64,000 nt of DNA, taken from Nematostella vectensis (Eukaryota > Cnidaria > Anthozoa > Actiniaria > Edwardsiidae). The stretch is from NCBI RefSeq assembly GCF_932526225.1, contig NC_064034.1, positions 15,760,887 through 15,824,886 of the forward strand. The letters are read 5' to 3'. Below the pieces are notes generated by a model, which worked only from the letters and a program-made list of their open reading frames with translations, was not told the DNA's origin and did not search any database. Made by a program: the position numbers and the translations under genes. Numbering within the stretch: position 1 is the first letter of the stretch; every line of letters starts with the position of its first letter. Below, in pieces: positions 24,831 to 35,700 of this stretch.

Positions 24831-25236
24831 ACGCTTAAAATGTTCGATTGAGCCTAGCTCGACAAGTTCATTAGGTAAAGTGTTCCAATGTCTTATCGTT
24901 CGGGGGAAAAAAGAATAAAAATACTTATTCTTTGTAGCTTTTTCTTGATAATATTTAAAATTATGACTATTTCTAGTTCTGAGATCTTGGTGTGGCCGGA
25001 GATACATGTTTGTGTCAATGTCAATTTGGCCTCGACTCAATTTGTAAAGGAGGGTAAGTCGTGCCATTGTTCGTCTTAACTCCAAGGTGGACCACTGGAG
25101 ATCACCTAGCATTTTGGTGACACTTGCAGTAGGGATGTAATTTCTAAGGCAGAATCGTGCTGCTTTCCTCTGAACTTTCTCGAGGGAGGCGATGTCCTTC
25201 TGGAGATGAGGGTCCCATCTCCAGAAGGACATCGCC
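24831..25236 (-). mobile_element. 5'-truncated CR1/L2-like LINE, 3' part
   Basis: The minus strand reads WDPHLQKDIASLEKVQRKAA, then TASVTKMLGDLQWSTLELRR, LTLLYKLSRGQ, RTRNSHNFKYYQ and FFPRTIRHWNTLPNELVEL. This is the C-terminal region of a CR1/L2-type reverse transcriptase. It is open until the N gap, so its 3' end is lost. Its 5' end coincides with a perfect inverted duplication (25188-25236). Confidence 0.85.
25188..25236. repeat. Perfect 21-bp inverted repeat at the LINE 5' junction
   Basis: GGCGATGTCCTTCTGGAGATG at 25188-25208 is repeated as its exact reverse complement at 25216-25236, with a 7-base loop. The inner arm is the normal LINE coding sequence. The outer arm is an inverted copy at the break, next to the Penelope-like element. 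Confidence 0.9.
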
Positions 25237-25521
25237 TTCTGCGGTGTATAGTGTTGGTTTGAGAAAAATACAAACTACATAGGTTTCCCTACAGGTCTGT
25301 TTCGTGGTTGCCCACTCATCAGGGGATTTAATGAGAATATTCCTACCATCGTATATATACTATTAACATTGAAATTTACATAATAATAGACTGATAGTTT
25401 TAGCTAAGGCGGTAAGAGGGACAATAGCGAGTTACATTAAATATGCGGGGCGAAAACTAACAGTGCGGAACGTGTGAAAAATTGATAGCGCGAAAATTTA
25501 ACGGTGACGGGATTAACAGTT
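25237..25521 (-). other. 3' flank of the Penelope-like element
   Basis: Noncoding sequence between the ORF stop and the LINE junction. It contains the hammerhead at 25286-25326 about 200 nt after the stop, plus roughly 50 nt beyond the cleavage site. It corresponds to the LTR-like terminal region of such elements. No matching upstream copy is visible on the 27200 side. Confidence 0.6.
25286..25326 (-). ncRNA. Hammerhead self-cleaving ribozyme of the Penelope-like element
   Basis: Minus strand, 41 nt, all core parts in order. Stem I 5' strand UCCC (25326-25323), CUGAUGA (25322-25316), stem II GUGG with GCAA tetraloop and CCAC (25315-25304), GAAA (25303-25300), stem III CAG with a two-base loop and CUG (25299-25292), then U and A, and stem I 3' strand GGGA (25289-25286). 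Cleavage is predicted after the A at 25290. All stems pair perfectly. The very short stem III and position after the ORF match hammerheads described in the LTR-like ends of Penelope-like elements. It probably processes the element RNA. Confidence 0.9.
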
Positions 25522-27200
25522 CTAATTGTTTCGTAGCAGGGCTTTGTTTCTGTGGCGGCACGAGGACACGAGTTCATTGCGTTTATTTAGAGTTGATAGT
25601 TTGGGTTGGCAGATGATCGTCAGCTTTTCCTTGAGGCAGAGGTTGCAACGCTTAGTGGTACTGTTGTAGGCGGAGTGGGAAGAAAGAATGCGCCATGAAA
25701 TAAAGTACTCAATCATGCTGTCCTTGAGAGCCCAGACGTGTTTGCTGAGTTCGGTGGAGTTTCTGTGTTTGGCGTGTCGGAATGATGCGGTGTGGTTTCT
25801 GTACCTGGTCTTGAAGCTGTTTTCAGTGAGCCCGACGTATGTTTCCGAGGTGTTGTTGTCTTTTCGAGTTACGGTAGCTTGGTAGATAACAGATGTCTGT
25901 AGGCAGTTTCCGTTTAGAGGGCAGGTGTCTTTCTGTCGGCAGTTGCATGTCTTGTTGTTGGTAGTGGTAGGGGCGGAGCTGGCGATCTCGGTAGCCGACG
26001 ATGCGGTGATGATGCGCTTGTTGTGGTTGTCGATGATCTGTTTGGTGTTGTTCATGCAGCTGTAACTGATTTTGATGGTGTTTCTGTTGAAGATTTTACG
26101 GAGGTGGTTGTCTTTCGGGAAGTGTTTGTCTATCAGGGTGAGGAATCTGTGGCCGATGTTGGTGCTGGTGTTCTTGCTGAAGGGCGGGTTGTACCATAGG
26201 ATGTTGTTGCGTTTGCGGGTTTTACGGTTGGTTACGGTAATGGGTTCGTAGCGTAGCGTGAAGTTGTATCCGCTATCGTCGAGTGCTTTCTGGTAAGGTG
26301 GCGCGGTCTGGTCAAAGGAGGCTTGGTCTGAAGATAGGGCAGATAGGCGTCTGTTGATACCAGCAGGGATGTTCTTGGTGATGGAGGGCGGGTGGTTGCT
26401 CTCACGGTGGACATATTGTAGCGAGGAGTTCGGCTTTGTATAAGGCTGGTGTGCATTACGTTTTAGGTCGAGGGTGACGTCTAGGAAATTGACAACTTGT
26501 TTGTTTGCCTCAATGGTGATTCGGAGTCCGTTGTTGTTGAAGATGCGGCATAGTTCCTTTTTTAGGTTTTCGGTGGCTCTGGGTGTGGCGTTGGTGATGG
26601 CTAGTCCGTCGTCGCGGTAGAGTCCTACGTTCATATTGAGGTCCTGAAGTTGGGAGAGAAGGAAGTTGCCTACAAGTTCACAGGTTTCTGCGCCATCGAA
26701 GCTCCCCATCGTAACATCAAATATCGTGTTGCCTTTCTTCTGCCAGGGTGTTTGGTTGTGGACCAGGAAGGAGCTCTTGGAGTGGGTTATGATCTCTTTT
26801 TCATCAGGGGTGATTTCGTCATAGTTGGAGGCGAAGTCGAGTGCTCTTGGTAGTAGGTCTTGGCTGATAGATGGGTAGAATTCTACAATGTCAAAACAGA
26901 TGAAGTTGAGTTGGTGTTTGTTTTCGGCAGCCTTGAGCCAGTCAATGACGGCTTTAGTGCTTTTCCATTGGTTGAAGTTTCGTTTCTTTGCAATTACGCT
27001 ATTGATACGGTCGAGGATCTTTTTGCTGATTTTTCCGATTTCTGGTTTTGTGGGGTTGATGAGCCTGCAGGTAGGTTTGTTAGCGAAGTTCGGCTTATGG
27101 TCTTTGAGAGTTATGAAGGCTTGCTTGTTTGCTGTGGTGTTCATTCTATCGTCTAAATCCAGTTTTGTAGCGATCTCTTTGTTTTTTCTTGTGGACAGTG
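25522..27200 (-). CDS. Penelope-like element: reverse transcriptase plus GIY-YIG endonuclease, 5'-truncated
   Basis: Frame open from 27279 to the stop at 25522. Element sequence begins near 27200 with STRKNKEIATKLDLDDRM. The first ~26 codons come from flanking repeat DNA and the ATG at 27279 is not native. RT features: TLKDHKPNF, FDIVEFYPSI (catalytic Asp), MGSFDGAE and YRDDGLAI (catalytic DD). A Cys-rich linker (CNCRQKDTCPLNGNC) precedes a GIY-YIG-type domain (VIYQATVT...ETYVGLTENSFKTRYRNH...S). This RT-linker-GIY-YIG order defines Penelope-like elements. No stops or frameshifts occur in the remaining 560 codons, so the copy is young or recently active despite truncation. The 3' flank contains the hammerhead ribozyme. 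Confidence 0.9.
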
Positions 27201-27285
27201 GCATTCTACTTGGGCGATAAACATGTTCGACTAAATCGCCAAATGCAGGCGCGCACGCAGGGTGCGCGCGCACCCCCAATTGGCG

Positions 27286-27411
27286 GTCAAAAAGTGGGTC
27301 ATTTCTTATTAAGGAATCTTCAAATGCTATGCTTTTTCCATATGATACCTATTACTGCGCACTTCCCCCAGCCCCCTCCCCCCCAGGCCAATCCTGTCCA
27401 GGAAACAGCTG
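27286..27411 (+). repeat. Dispersed repeat, copy 1
   Basis: Shares GTGGGTCATTTCTTATTAAG, TATGCTTTTTCCATATGATA and ACTGCGCACTTCCCCC-type sequence with 32750-32870 (opposite strand) and partly with 12850-12960. It lies just 5' of the Penelope-like element. It is probably a MITE or SINE fragment. Confidence 0.65.
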
Positions 27412-27863
27412 TCTATATACAATTAAGGACCAACAAGCTCAACGCGTTTCATTAGAGAATCTGAGAATTTTCTTTTTCTTAAAAAGGTCCAGAGTGTTGG
27501 AATTTTCTTCTTTCGGTCTAATAATTAAAATGGATTGACCAATATTTAACTAGAAACGATTTAGCACAGGCCCATAGACCTGAGATTGTTATACACGGCG
27601 GTTTTTTTTTTTTACCTAAGAGATACCTCCCCTTTTCATGCCTGACAAATCTCATATTGCTCATATTGCCGATAAGGGTTGAGAGATATATAGCGATTTA
27701 TACAGAGCGGTCCTTAGTGAGACTCTGCAAACAGGTTCTCAAAGTTTCGATTATTTGCGCGCGAAGCGCACCTAAATTTTGCTAAATCTGGATACAAAAC
27801 AAACATTTTGATGTCAATTTAAGTAAGCCTCTCCCCTTGTTATGCGAAGAACTCCTATCTAAG

Positions 27864-28102
27864 CAAGGGCGATGGGAACAGAGGTTGTTTGGTAAATTGA
27901 TTTAGAAATGACAAACAACGAAACTCCCCTCTGATTTGGTCGAATTTTGCCTTGTTTTGCGACGCGCTCTCCGTGTTTATGTTTAGATACCCGGTCAAGT
28001 TACGTTGCGTAATCCGAGCTACTACCCCGTGGCGCGCGAACAGTCTCCGACGCGATATACGAAAATAATTAATAATAACAACCTCTGTTCCCAGCGCCCT
28101 TG
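27864..28102. mobile_element. MITE with 6-bp target duplication
   Basis: The ends are inverted copies of CAAGGGCGATGGGAACAGAG (left, continuing GTTGTT), with one difference in about 26 bp on the right. TCTAAG directly flanks both ends (27858-27863 and 28103-28108), as a target-site duplication should. Length 239 bp, no coding frame. Confidence 0.8.
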
Positions 28103-28512
28103 TCTAAGGCAAGAAATTAACTTGATGCCCCCCTCTGATTTTACAGCCCCCCTCCTGATAATTATTGCACAGTCTCTCATATGACACAAGACATTCGCTG
28201 AATGGTGATTTTGAAATTTACACTCCGTGCAGTAAAATTACGCTGAAATTTCACTCCTCTAAAACCAACAAGTTGCAGCAAAGTCATTTAGGCAGGATAT
28301 ATTTTTTTCGTCCACCAATTGGTGTAGGTTTTTTTTTTCGGCCTCTGGGGCCGTTCATGATATTAAAAAAAAGTTTACCCTCTCCCTCAAAAGTCAAATG
28401 GTCGGCACTTTTGTGGTTCTTCAGTCTCGCGTTGCCTGCAACTCTTGAGTCTAGCGTTGGACAAGGAAATAAAGAGCCGCGCCCGCGTTCCCTACTAGCG
28501 GTCGACTGCTAT

Positions 28513-28524
28513 CCAAGATGGCGG
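28513..28524 (+). promoter_or_regulatory. YY1-type element, possible SIN1 promoter or 5' exon
   Basis: CCAAGATGGCGG, the classic YY1 core found at many TATA-less housekeeping promoters, stands 1.2 kb before the SIN1 start codon. The SIN1 coding start at 29758 is preceded by an acceptor-like TCCCACAG (29707-29714). A 5' noncoding exon in this region is therefore plausible. Confidence 0.35.
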
Positions 28525-29465
28525 ACGTGTTGGGGACTGGTTGTTTACGAACTCGATAAAGTTCGCGCCTTCTGCACTCATCTCTCATCTAAAACTTACA
28601 AGTACAGAATATGCACGGTAGGGAAAGGTTATATACATGATTATGTATTAATCTAATGATTTGCTGTGATGTTGTTAAGCTTTTGGTCTGCTCGTATAAA
28701 GGGAGTTTTCCAAGTGACTTTCTCGGTTATTTTTTGGTTGATCCGGCTTAGAGTGAGTAGCACAACATGTTGTCAGTAAAGGGCGGTATTCTAATCGCAT
28801 ATGAAAAATTGCTTCAAGCACTTCAACAAAGCCGACAGGATCAAAAGGTTTATCTTACAAAATGCTTTGATGTTAGAAATTATAGAGTACAGTATCCGAT
28901 TCACTTAACTAATAACATCTCTCTCTAAGTCTATGTAAGTATATTCGTACAGAAACATATTTTGGGACTTATAACATTGTATATATAATTCTTATTACAA
29001 TACCAGTTTATTATGAAAAGTTGATCTTTTGTCCTCAAGAGATAGTCCTTTCTTAAACCATTTCCCCCGGATAGTTTCTATAAAAGTATGATGCATTCCA
29101 TTTTAGTCGGGTAGTGACCTTTCCGTCAAATCTAGTTTGGTCAGTGTAAATGGTCAATAGCAGTTAAATACTAATAAACACCCCTTGCTTATTTCTATGG
29201 ATGTTTCTGTTATGTTATAACATTTCTTTTATGTGTTTGGTTGGTTTTCTAAAGTTTGATTTATGCTTAGCCTTCCTATATAGTTTCCCTATTCAATAAC
29301 AATGTGGATTTTATTGACTAACTCTATACAATAGACTTTTGAATTTAATAAGTATAATTTGTATAAAGAATTACAACTGAGCATGAATTTATTTCTTGAT
29401 ATTGAGACATTATTTTCGAAAGCCTGCTTACTTCCCCAAATGGTATTTCAAGAAAGGAGGGACTA

Positions 29466-29493
29466 GGGGGGGGGGGGGGGGGGGGGGGGGGGG
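29466..29493. repeat. Homopolymeric G tract
   Basis: About 27 consecutive G, a potential G-quadruplex-forming run, upstream of SIN1 coding exon 1. Confidence 0.9.
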
Positions 29494-29757
29494 TAGAAGG
29501 GAAAGGGCATACCAATCTTTCAAAATTTGCTCCCAAACATTTCTTTCAAAATTTTAGTTCGAAGGAGGCGGGGCAATTGTTTTGGACCTTCTTGGATCTA
29601 CTATTTTTTCATTTTAATGAGAAACTTTCCAGCATCATTAAAACAATTGTAAGCGTTTTAAATATACTGAATCATATTAAATGTAGTGATATATAAACCT
29701 GTTCGTCCCACAGAACTCCATCTACCTATCAGAACCATGGCTTGAGAACAGCCTAAC

Positions 29758-32700
29758 ATGGCCTTTAGCGATGATGGAGATTTCATCATATCTCTAATTC
29801 GGCACTCATGTGTTACTAGTGATGATACAGGTCAGTAGTACTTTTTGTGGTACCTCATTTAGATAGCCATTTATCAAGTAAAAATTGACATTTTTCAGAA
29901 ACCTTTAAAGGGGCAGCGTCATTGTACTGCACATGTATGTCTAAGTCAGTGTTAATTGTAGGCTTTTAGTTTTCTACAAACAGTTGAACTTTAAGCTGTC
30001 AATGCCTCGTTAAAATAATATGCAAATTTGATTGAAAACTAGGTTTATTGACAGTTTGTGGTCATTTCCTTTAAATTTAAGTCTCCCACATGTACCAAAG
30101 GCTCATAAGTCAATATTAGAATTTGACTAAAATCCAATGTGTCTGGGCCAAGAGCTATTGCAAAGCTCTTACCATGACACTGCCCCTTAGAAAATAAATT
30201 TTATAAGATTTCAGAGGTAAGGTATAGGGGCTGCCTGTGTGTAGGTGTGGCTTCAAGGGGCCATCTAACAAGGTTTAGGGGCTGCCTGCGTGTAGGTGTG
30301 GCTTTGTGATGCCTTTTACCAATGTATAGGGGCTGCCTGTGTGTGGGGTGTGTTTTTTTTGAGACCTATCAATGTATAGGGCTGCCTATCTGGGGTGTGG
30401 CTTCTATCCTGGGGGAAGGGGGCCTTCTATCCTGTGGGAAGGGGGGCAACTCTCCAGAAAAGTAGACAGGATGATTGGCAATTCTCATAAAAGAAATCCT
30501 TAAGAGGGTGTTTAAGGATTTTTTGTTTAAGGCTTTTTTTTTCCGATTGTGCTGATTTATTACTCACGCTAACTGTCATCCGAAACACTGATGGGTTAAT
30601 ACTTCCAACTTTATTGTCAGTACCAATTATAAGGTATCCCTCTGGGGCTAGTTGCACAAAGCCTGGATAAGTTATCCGCTTTAAAGGTGCTACCCACTGG
30701 ATAAAATCCCTAACTGATAGTTATCCAGCAGATAAAAAAGCGTTACACAAAGTGCGGATAGAACAATAGATAACTATCTGCTGAATAGCTGAATAGAATG
30801 GCTTCCCATTTTCATTGTAAATGTGTAGTTCCAGAAAGTATCCATACCCCCCTATGAGGGGGTCGGAGGTATGACCCCCCCCATCCCTCTGGAATTTCCA
30901 ACCCCCTGGAAAAAAAATACAGTAACCGTTATGGAAAAAGGGCATTTTACCCCCCCTCCCCTCTGGAAATTCCTGGGCATTTGAACCCCCCCCCCCCGGA
31001 ATTTCCAATCCCCTCCATGGGGGGGTTATGGATATTTTTTGGAACTACACAATATGCAATGCGCCCGCTGTTTTTCCTTCAAACAAAATGGCGGCCGTAG
31101 CAAGAGCTTCAAAAAGTGCCAGAAACCAAACAGTTTTTAGAGGCAATATAATTCAGGAAAACTGAAAAGGTCTGCATTTTATACTGCTTTATCTTAGGGT
31201 TTTAAACTTCTTTGACCACACCAAATTTGCATCTATAAGGGGTGAGAATTGCTGTTGATCACACCCAATGTGCCTTCCCTTAGGGTTAAAATTGATTTTG
31301 CCTACAATCTCCCTTGTCTGTTTTTGTCAGAGCCCCTCCCGGGCCTTCTTTCAAGGTATAGGGGCTGCCTGTGTGTAGGTGTGGCTATGAGGGGCATTCT
31401 TATAAGGTATAGGGGCTTCCTGTGTATTGGGTGTGGCTTTGCTAGACCTTCTATCAAGGTATAGGGGCTGCCTATGTTGGGGTGTGGCTTTGAGGGGCCT
31501 TCTAATTAGGTATAGGGGCTTCCTGTGTGTGGGGTGTGTCTTTGTGATGGGCTTCCTGTGTGTCGGGTGTGGCTTTGCTAGACCTTCTATCAAGGTATAG
31601 GGGCTTCCTGTGTGTGGGGTGTGGCTTTGAGGGGCCTTCTCATGTTAATTGAAAGAGTTTTACTTATATTATGATGTTAATTGTATGTTAGGTGTATCTG
31701 AAATGGTGATTGTTAATGAGGAAGTAGAGAATGAGAAAACCAAGCAGAGACGCAAATTGGTTAGTCCTGCAGGAAGATTCCTTCCAGATGTGTGAGTATG
31801 ATAATGTGCCCACTATAAAATACATACACACAAAAACTAAAATTTTCAATTAAATACTAAACCATTTACATGTCTAAACAAACGGATTAATTACTTATGA
31901 TATTTCAGGCGAGATGTTATGGATATCTCCAGCTATTCACAATCATTTGACATTGCTGTTAGTCCCTCTATCAGCTTGATTGACCAAAAACCACTGAAGG
32001 ATCCAACAAAGAAGGAAAATGGGTATGGATTTATATCTGTGATCTACAGTGCCAGCCTACTGTATTCTGTGTTGCTTAGCCAGCTACCAGCTATGTATCC
32101 CCTTTTTACTTTTATGCACTTTACACAGAGTACTGACTTACGGTAAGGTAAGGTAACATAACATGAAATTATTTGTTTGTTCTTTGGTTATCGACATGCT
32201 GCTATTCATTGTTTTGTTTAGAAAAAAAGAAGCCAGTATAAAAACAATTCCTTGGAAGGAGACACAAGAGGTCTCAGGTACAAAATCCTACCACACCTCC
32301 TCACCCTGGTCCACTACACCCCAACTTAATCTTGCCCCACCCCTTGTTTCTACCTAAAACATGATCCCCTACTCCAACCACATCAAAACTCTTACCTTGC
32401 CTTATCCACACCCTCACCTAGACTACATACCACACAAACCTTTACCCAACTATACCAAAATCCCATATTTCATTTTTTTCCCACACTCTCACCCACTCCA
32501 GCCACATCAAAACTCTTACCTTGCCTTATCCACACCCTCACCTAGACTACATACCACACAAACCGTCACCCAACTATACCAAAAACCCATATTTCATTTT
32601 TTTCCCACACTCTCACCCACTCCAGCCACATCTCATTGTATTATTAGAGAATTGAGATATGAGACTGTGCCTATTCGAAACTATAGAAATGGGGAGCAGT

Positions 32701-35700
32701 GTAGTCACAGTGAAACCAGTTTTGTTGGGTGGAATGTGACTATCAGGTGCATACACGCTGAGCAGGAGTGCACAGTCATAGCTATCATATGTAAAAAGCA
32801 TACATAGTATTATAAGGTTCCTTGATAAGAAATGACCCACATTTTGGCTGCCAGGAAGGGGGGGGGGTCTTGTTCTGTTGAAAATGGGGACACATAAGAA
32901 GTTTCACAGCTACACAAATAAAAGTAATGATAAAGAGTTTGGGGTAAAATTTGTGTGATTTTAGTGTTCCATAGCCCCCCTTACATGGTGGGGTTAGAAG
33001 GGCTGTCAACATTTTGTTTTAAAGTTAGTTGTGTTTTGAATAGTCAGCATTACAATGTAGTCTTGTCCATCTTTTATTGTTGCATTTTTATCAAGAAGAA
33101 TTGATCCATCTTTCATAAATTCACAACCTCCAACATAAACTCTTTATTTTGTGCGCATAATGCTCATCACTATTACATAGCTCCTGACCTTTTGCTTGTT
33201 GATTTACATCAAAACTAAGAGTGTGAATTTATCCTCTGCAGAGAATGAAATCAGTGATGTATTTAGTAAGCGACCCGTGAAGCTAGAAAAAAGAACAACA
33301 TCTTCTCAGCTCTCCAAGCAACTAGAGGAATCAAGGGGGAAACCAAACAACCCTTTCCTTAAATATTCAAAGTTTGATGGCGAGGTAAAGATTGTGCCTG
33401 AATTCAAAAGATAAATTATCAGGCTTTTGATGTGCATCTATGCTTTCTATAGATTGTGAATTTTGAGACAAATAATGACTCATGATTTGTGATTGCTACA
33501 GTACCATCTTTTCTGAAATGAGACATCCTATTCTTAAATGCATGTGCTAATAATATAATTATTTAATACTTTTTATTATATAATGATAAGAACAGCACAA
33601 AATGAAGATTTTTTACTAATTAATGATTGTTGTCTGATAGGCATATCAAAGAACATGCCCAACAAGAAAGCTAAGAATCTTCCTTACTATGCTTGATGAG
33701 GTATTAGCCAAAAATTGAATTTTGCTTATTTTGAAAAGAGTAGTATTATCTGAAAAATTAAGATGAATTCCAACAGAATATTGAGCAGTTTACATCAGTG
33801 GGTGTCAAAGTTCTTCAGTACATTTTTAAGTTCTGGTGTCTTAAAAAACAACATGCCAGTAATCATTGTGGCGTTTCTTTGGAAATATCCTTATTGGAAG
33901 CTGTTAGAATCAACTTTAAATTCCCAAACATCCACTTTTTCTGAACCACTGTATACTGTAGTTATCAAACTTTGATTTTTTCCCATTGCATTACAAACAG
34001 TATTGATTTAATTTTTTCATTATTTCTCCAAAGTTATACCCCCAAATTATGTTATGTATGTGAAAACATAAAGGCCATCTTGTTACACAATTTGTGGATG
34101 TATTGTAAGCAGCTTGAAGTTTAAATAAGTTCTCTCTTAAATTGACTTTTTGTTTGTTTTACACTTTAGGATGAGAGAATTATTCCTATGTTTGTAACTG
34201 TTTTAGGTAAGTGTTATCTGACTGCTTAGTACAGAAGAATGGCATGACCAGGCTACATATTAGACTTTCATTTGCCATACTGAGATCAGTGCACACCATG
34301 TGTTAAAGGTTTGGAAGGTTGCATTTGGATCACATGCATTTGGGGGACCTTGTACTTGTGGTAGCTTTGCTGATTTTATCAGATACTAATTTTGTATTGG
34401 TATAGCTTTTTATTATAATATTTTAGCAGCCATCAAAACATTGACATGATGTAGGATTTCTTTGCCATCTAAAACTCCATTTTGTTGTAGAATAATATGG
34501 TTTTATTGTATAATTAGGTAATGTATCAAAATATTTTGTAAAGCACTATGGCAAGTTGGAGTTCTCTATATATGAATATTGCAGTGTAATTCTGTTGATT
34601 ATATTTTTAGGAACAGCAACAGTGCAAGACCTAATAGGACTTATCATGTACAAATACACAGCAGAAAGTTTAGACCCACCTCTTAAGGTACACAGAGTTC
34701 ATTTTATAATTGCACTTTTAATTTCATATAAAAAGATATGGTAAAACTGTTTCCATAAAAAAGATTCATCTGATTGGCTACTCATTTGAGAGGCTAAAAG
34801 TTACTGTATTGTGTGATAAAATAAGATCCCAGGAGTTGGTTGTTTATGTACTTTTGGTAACTTTCCAAAACTTACAAATTATTATTTTTTCTTGTTTTTT
34901 TTTTTTAGGATAATTTAAATCACTACTGTTTAATGATAGCAGAGGACGATGGCGAAGTTGATACTGATTTTCCAGGTTGGGTTTTCTAAATGGCTGATTT
35001 GATTGTATTTGTTGGAAACTGTGTTCTGTGCACCAACAATTTTATGCTGTTTCACCATTATTTGAATTCATGTCTTTTAAAATTTCAGCTCTTGACAGAA
35101 AGGAGATTATAACAAAATTTGGGTTCACAAGTCTAGCATTAGTTGAGGTATTTCAAACATAGGATAGTGTGAAAGGTTTATGTATTGTGCAGCTACTTCC
35201 CTACTGCTGTGGGGTATCTTAGTAAGCAACTTGCTAACTTGCAACCTCTTGGGCATCAAAAGCATGCACACTCAGGCTATTAGCAGCAAAAAATAACAAC
35301 AGAAGACAACTTGTTTAGCGCTCATGTATAAGCACGAAAGTTTCTTTGTCAGAAAGAGCTAATTTTCACTGCTCTCTTGCATGAGGGACACAATAATTTC
35401 TGTGTTTATTTTGTATATTTTTGCCCATTGGATGGACAACTATTAAAGGCTGTTTATTTATTGTTTACCAGGTCAAGAAAGAGGGTTCTGCTAGTAAACA
35501 AGCAGCAGCACCTGCCAAACAAGACGGTGGAGTTATTGTCAAAGTGTGAGTATAGACTTTTTGAGATACATTCCTTTAACCAGGATATGACTGGACTATT
35601 CCCTATGACTCCTTGCTTAGTCATTCATTTTGTGACCTATAATTCTTACAGAAACAGTTCTGAATGCAATGGAAAAGGGGAATAGCTTTAGTTGCAATAG

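Noticed and set aside
25688-27156. Plus-strand frames across the Penelope-like element
   Set aside because: Shadow frames antisense to the RT/GIY-YIG ORF.
32361-32807. 148-codon plus-strand frame rich in Pro, His and Thr
   Set aside because: Produced by the C/A-rich tandem duplication inside SIN1 intron 4.
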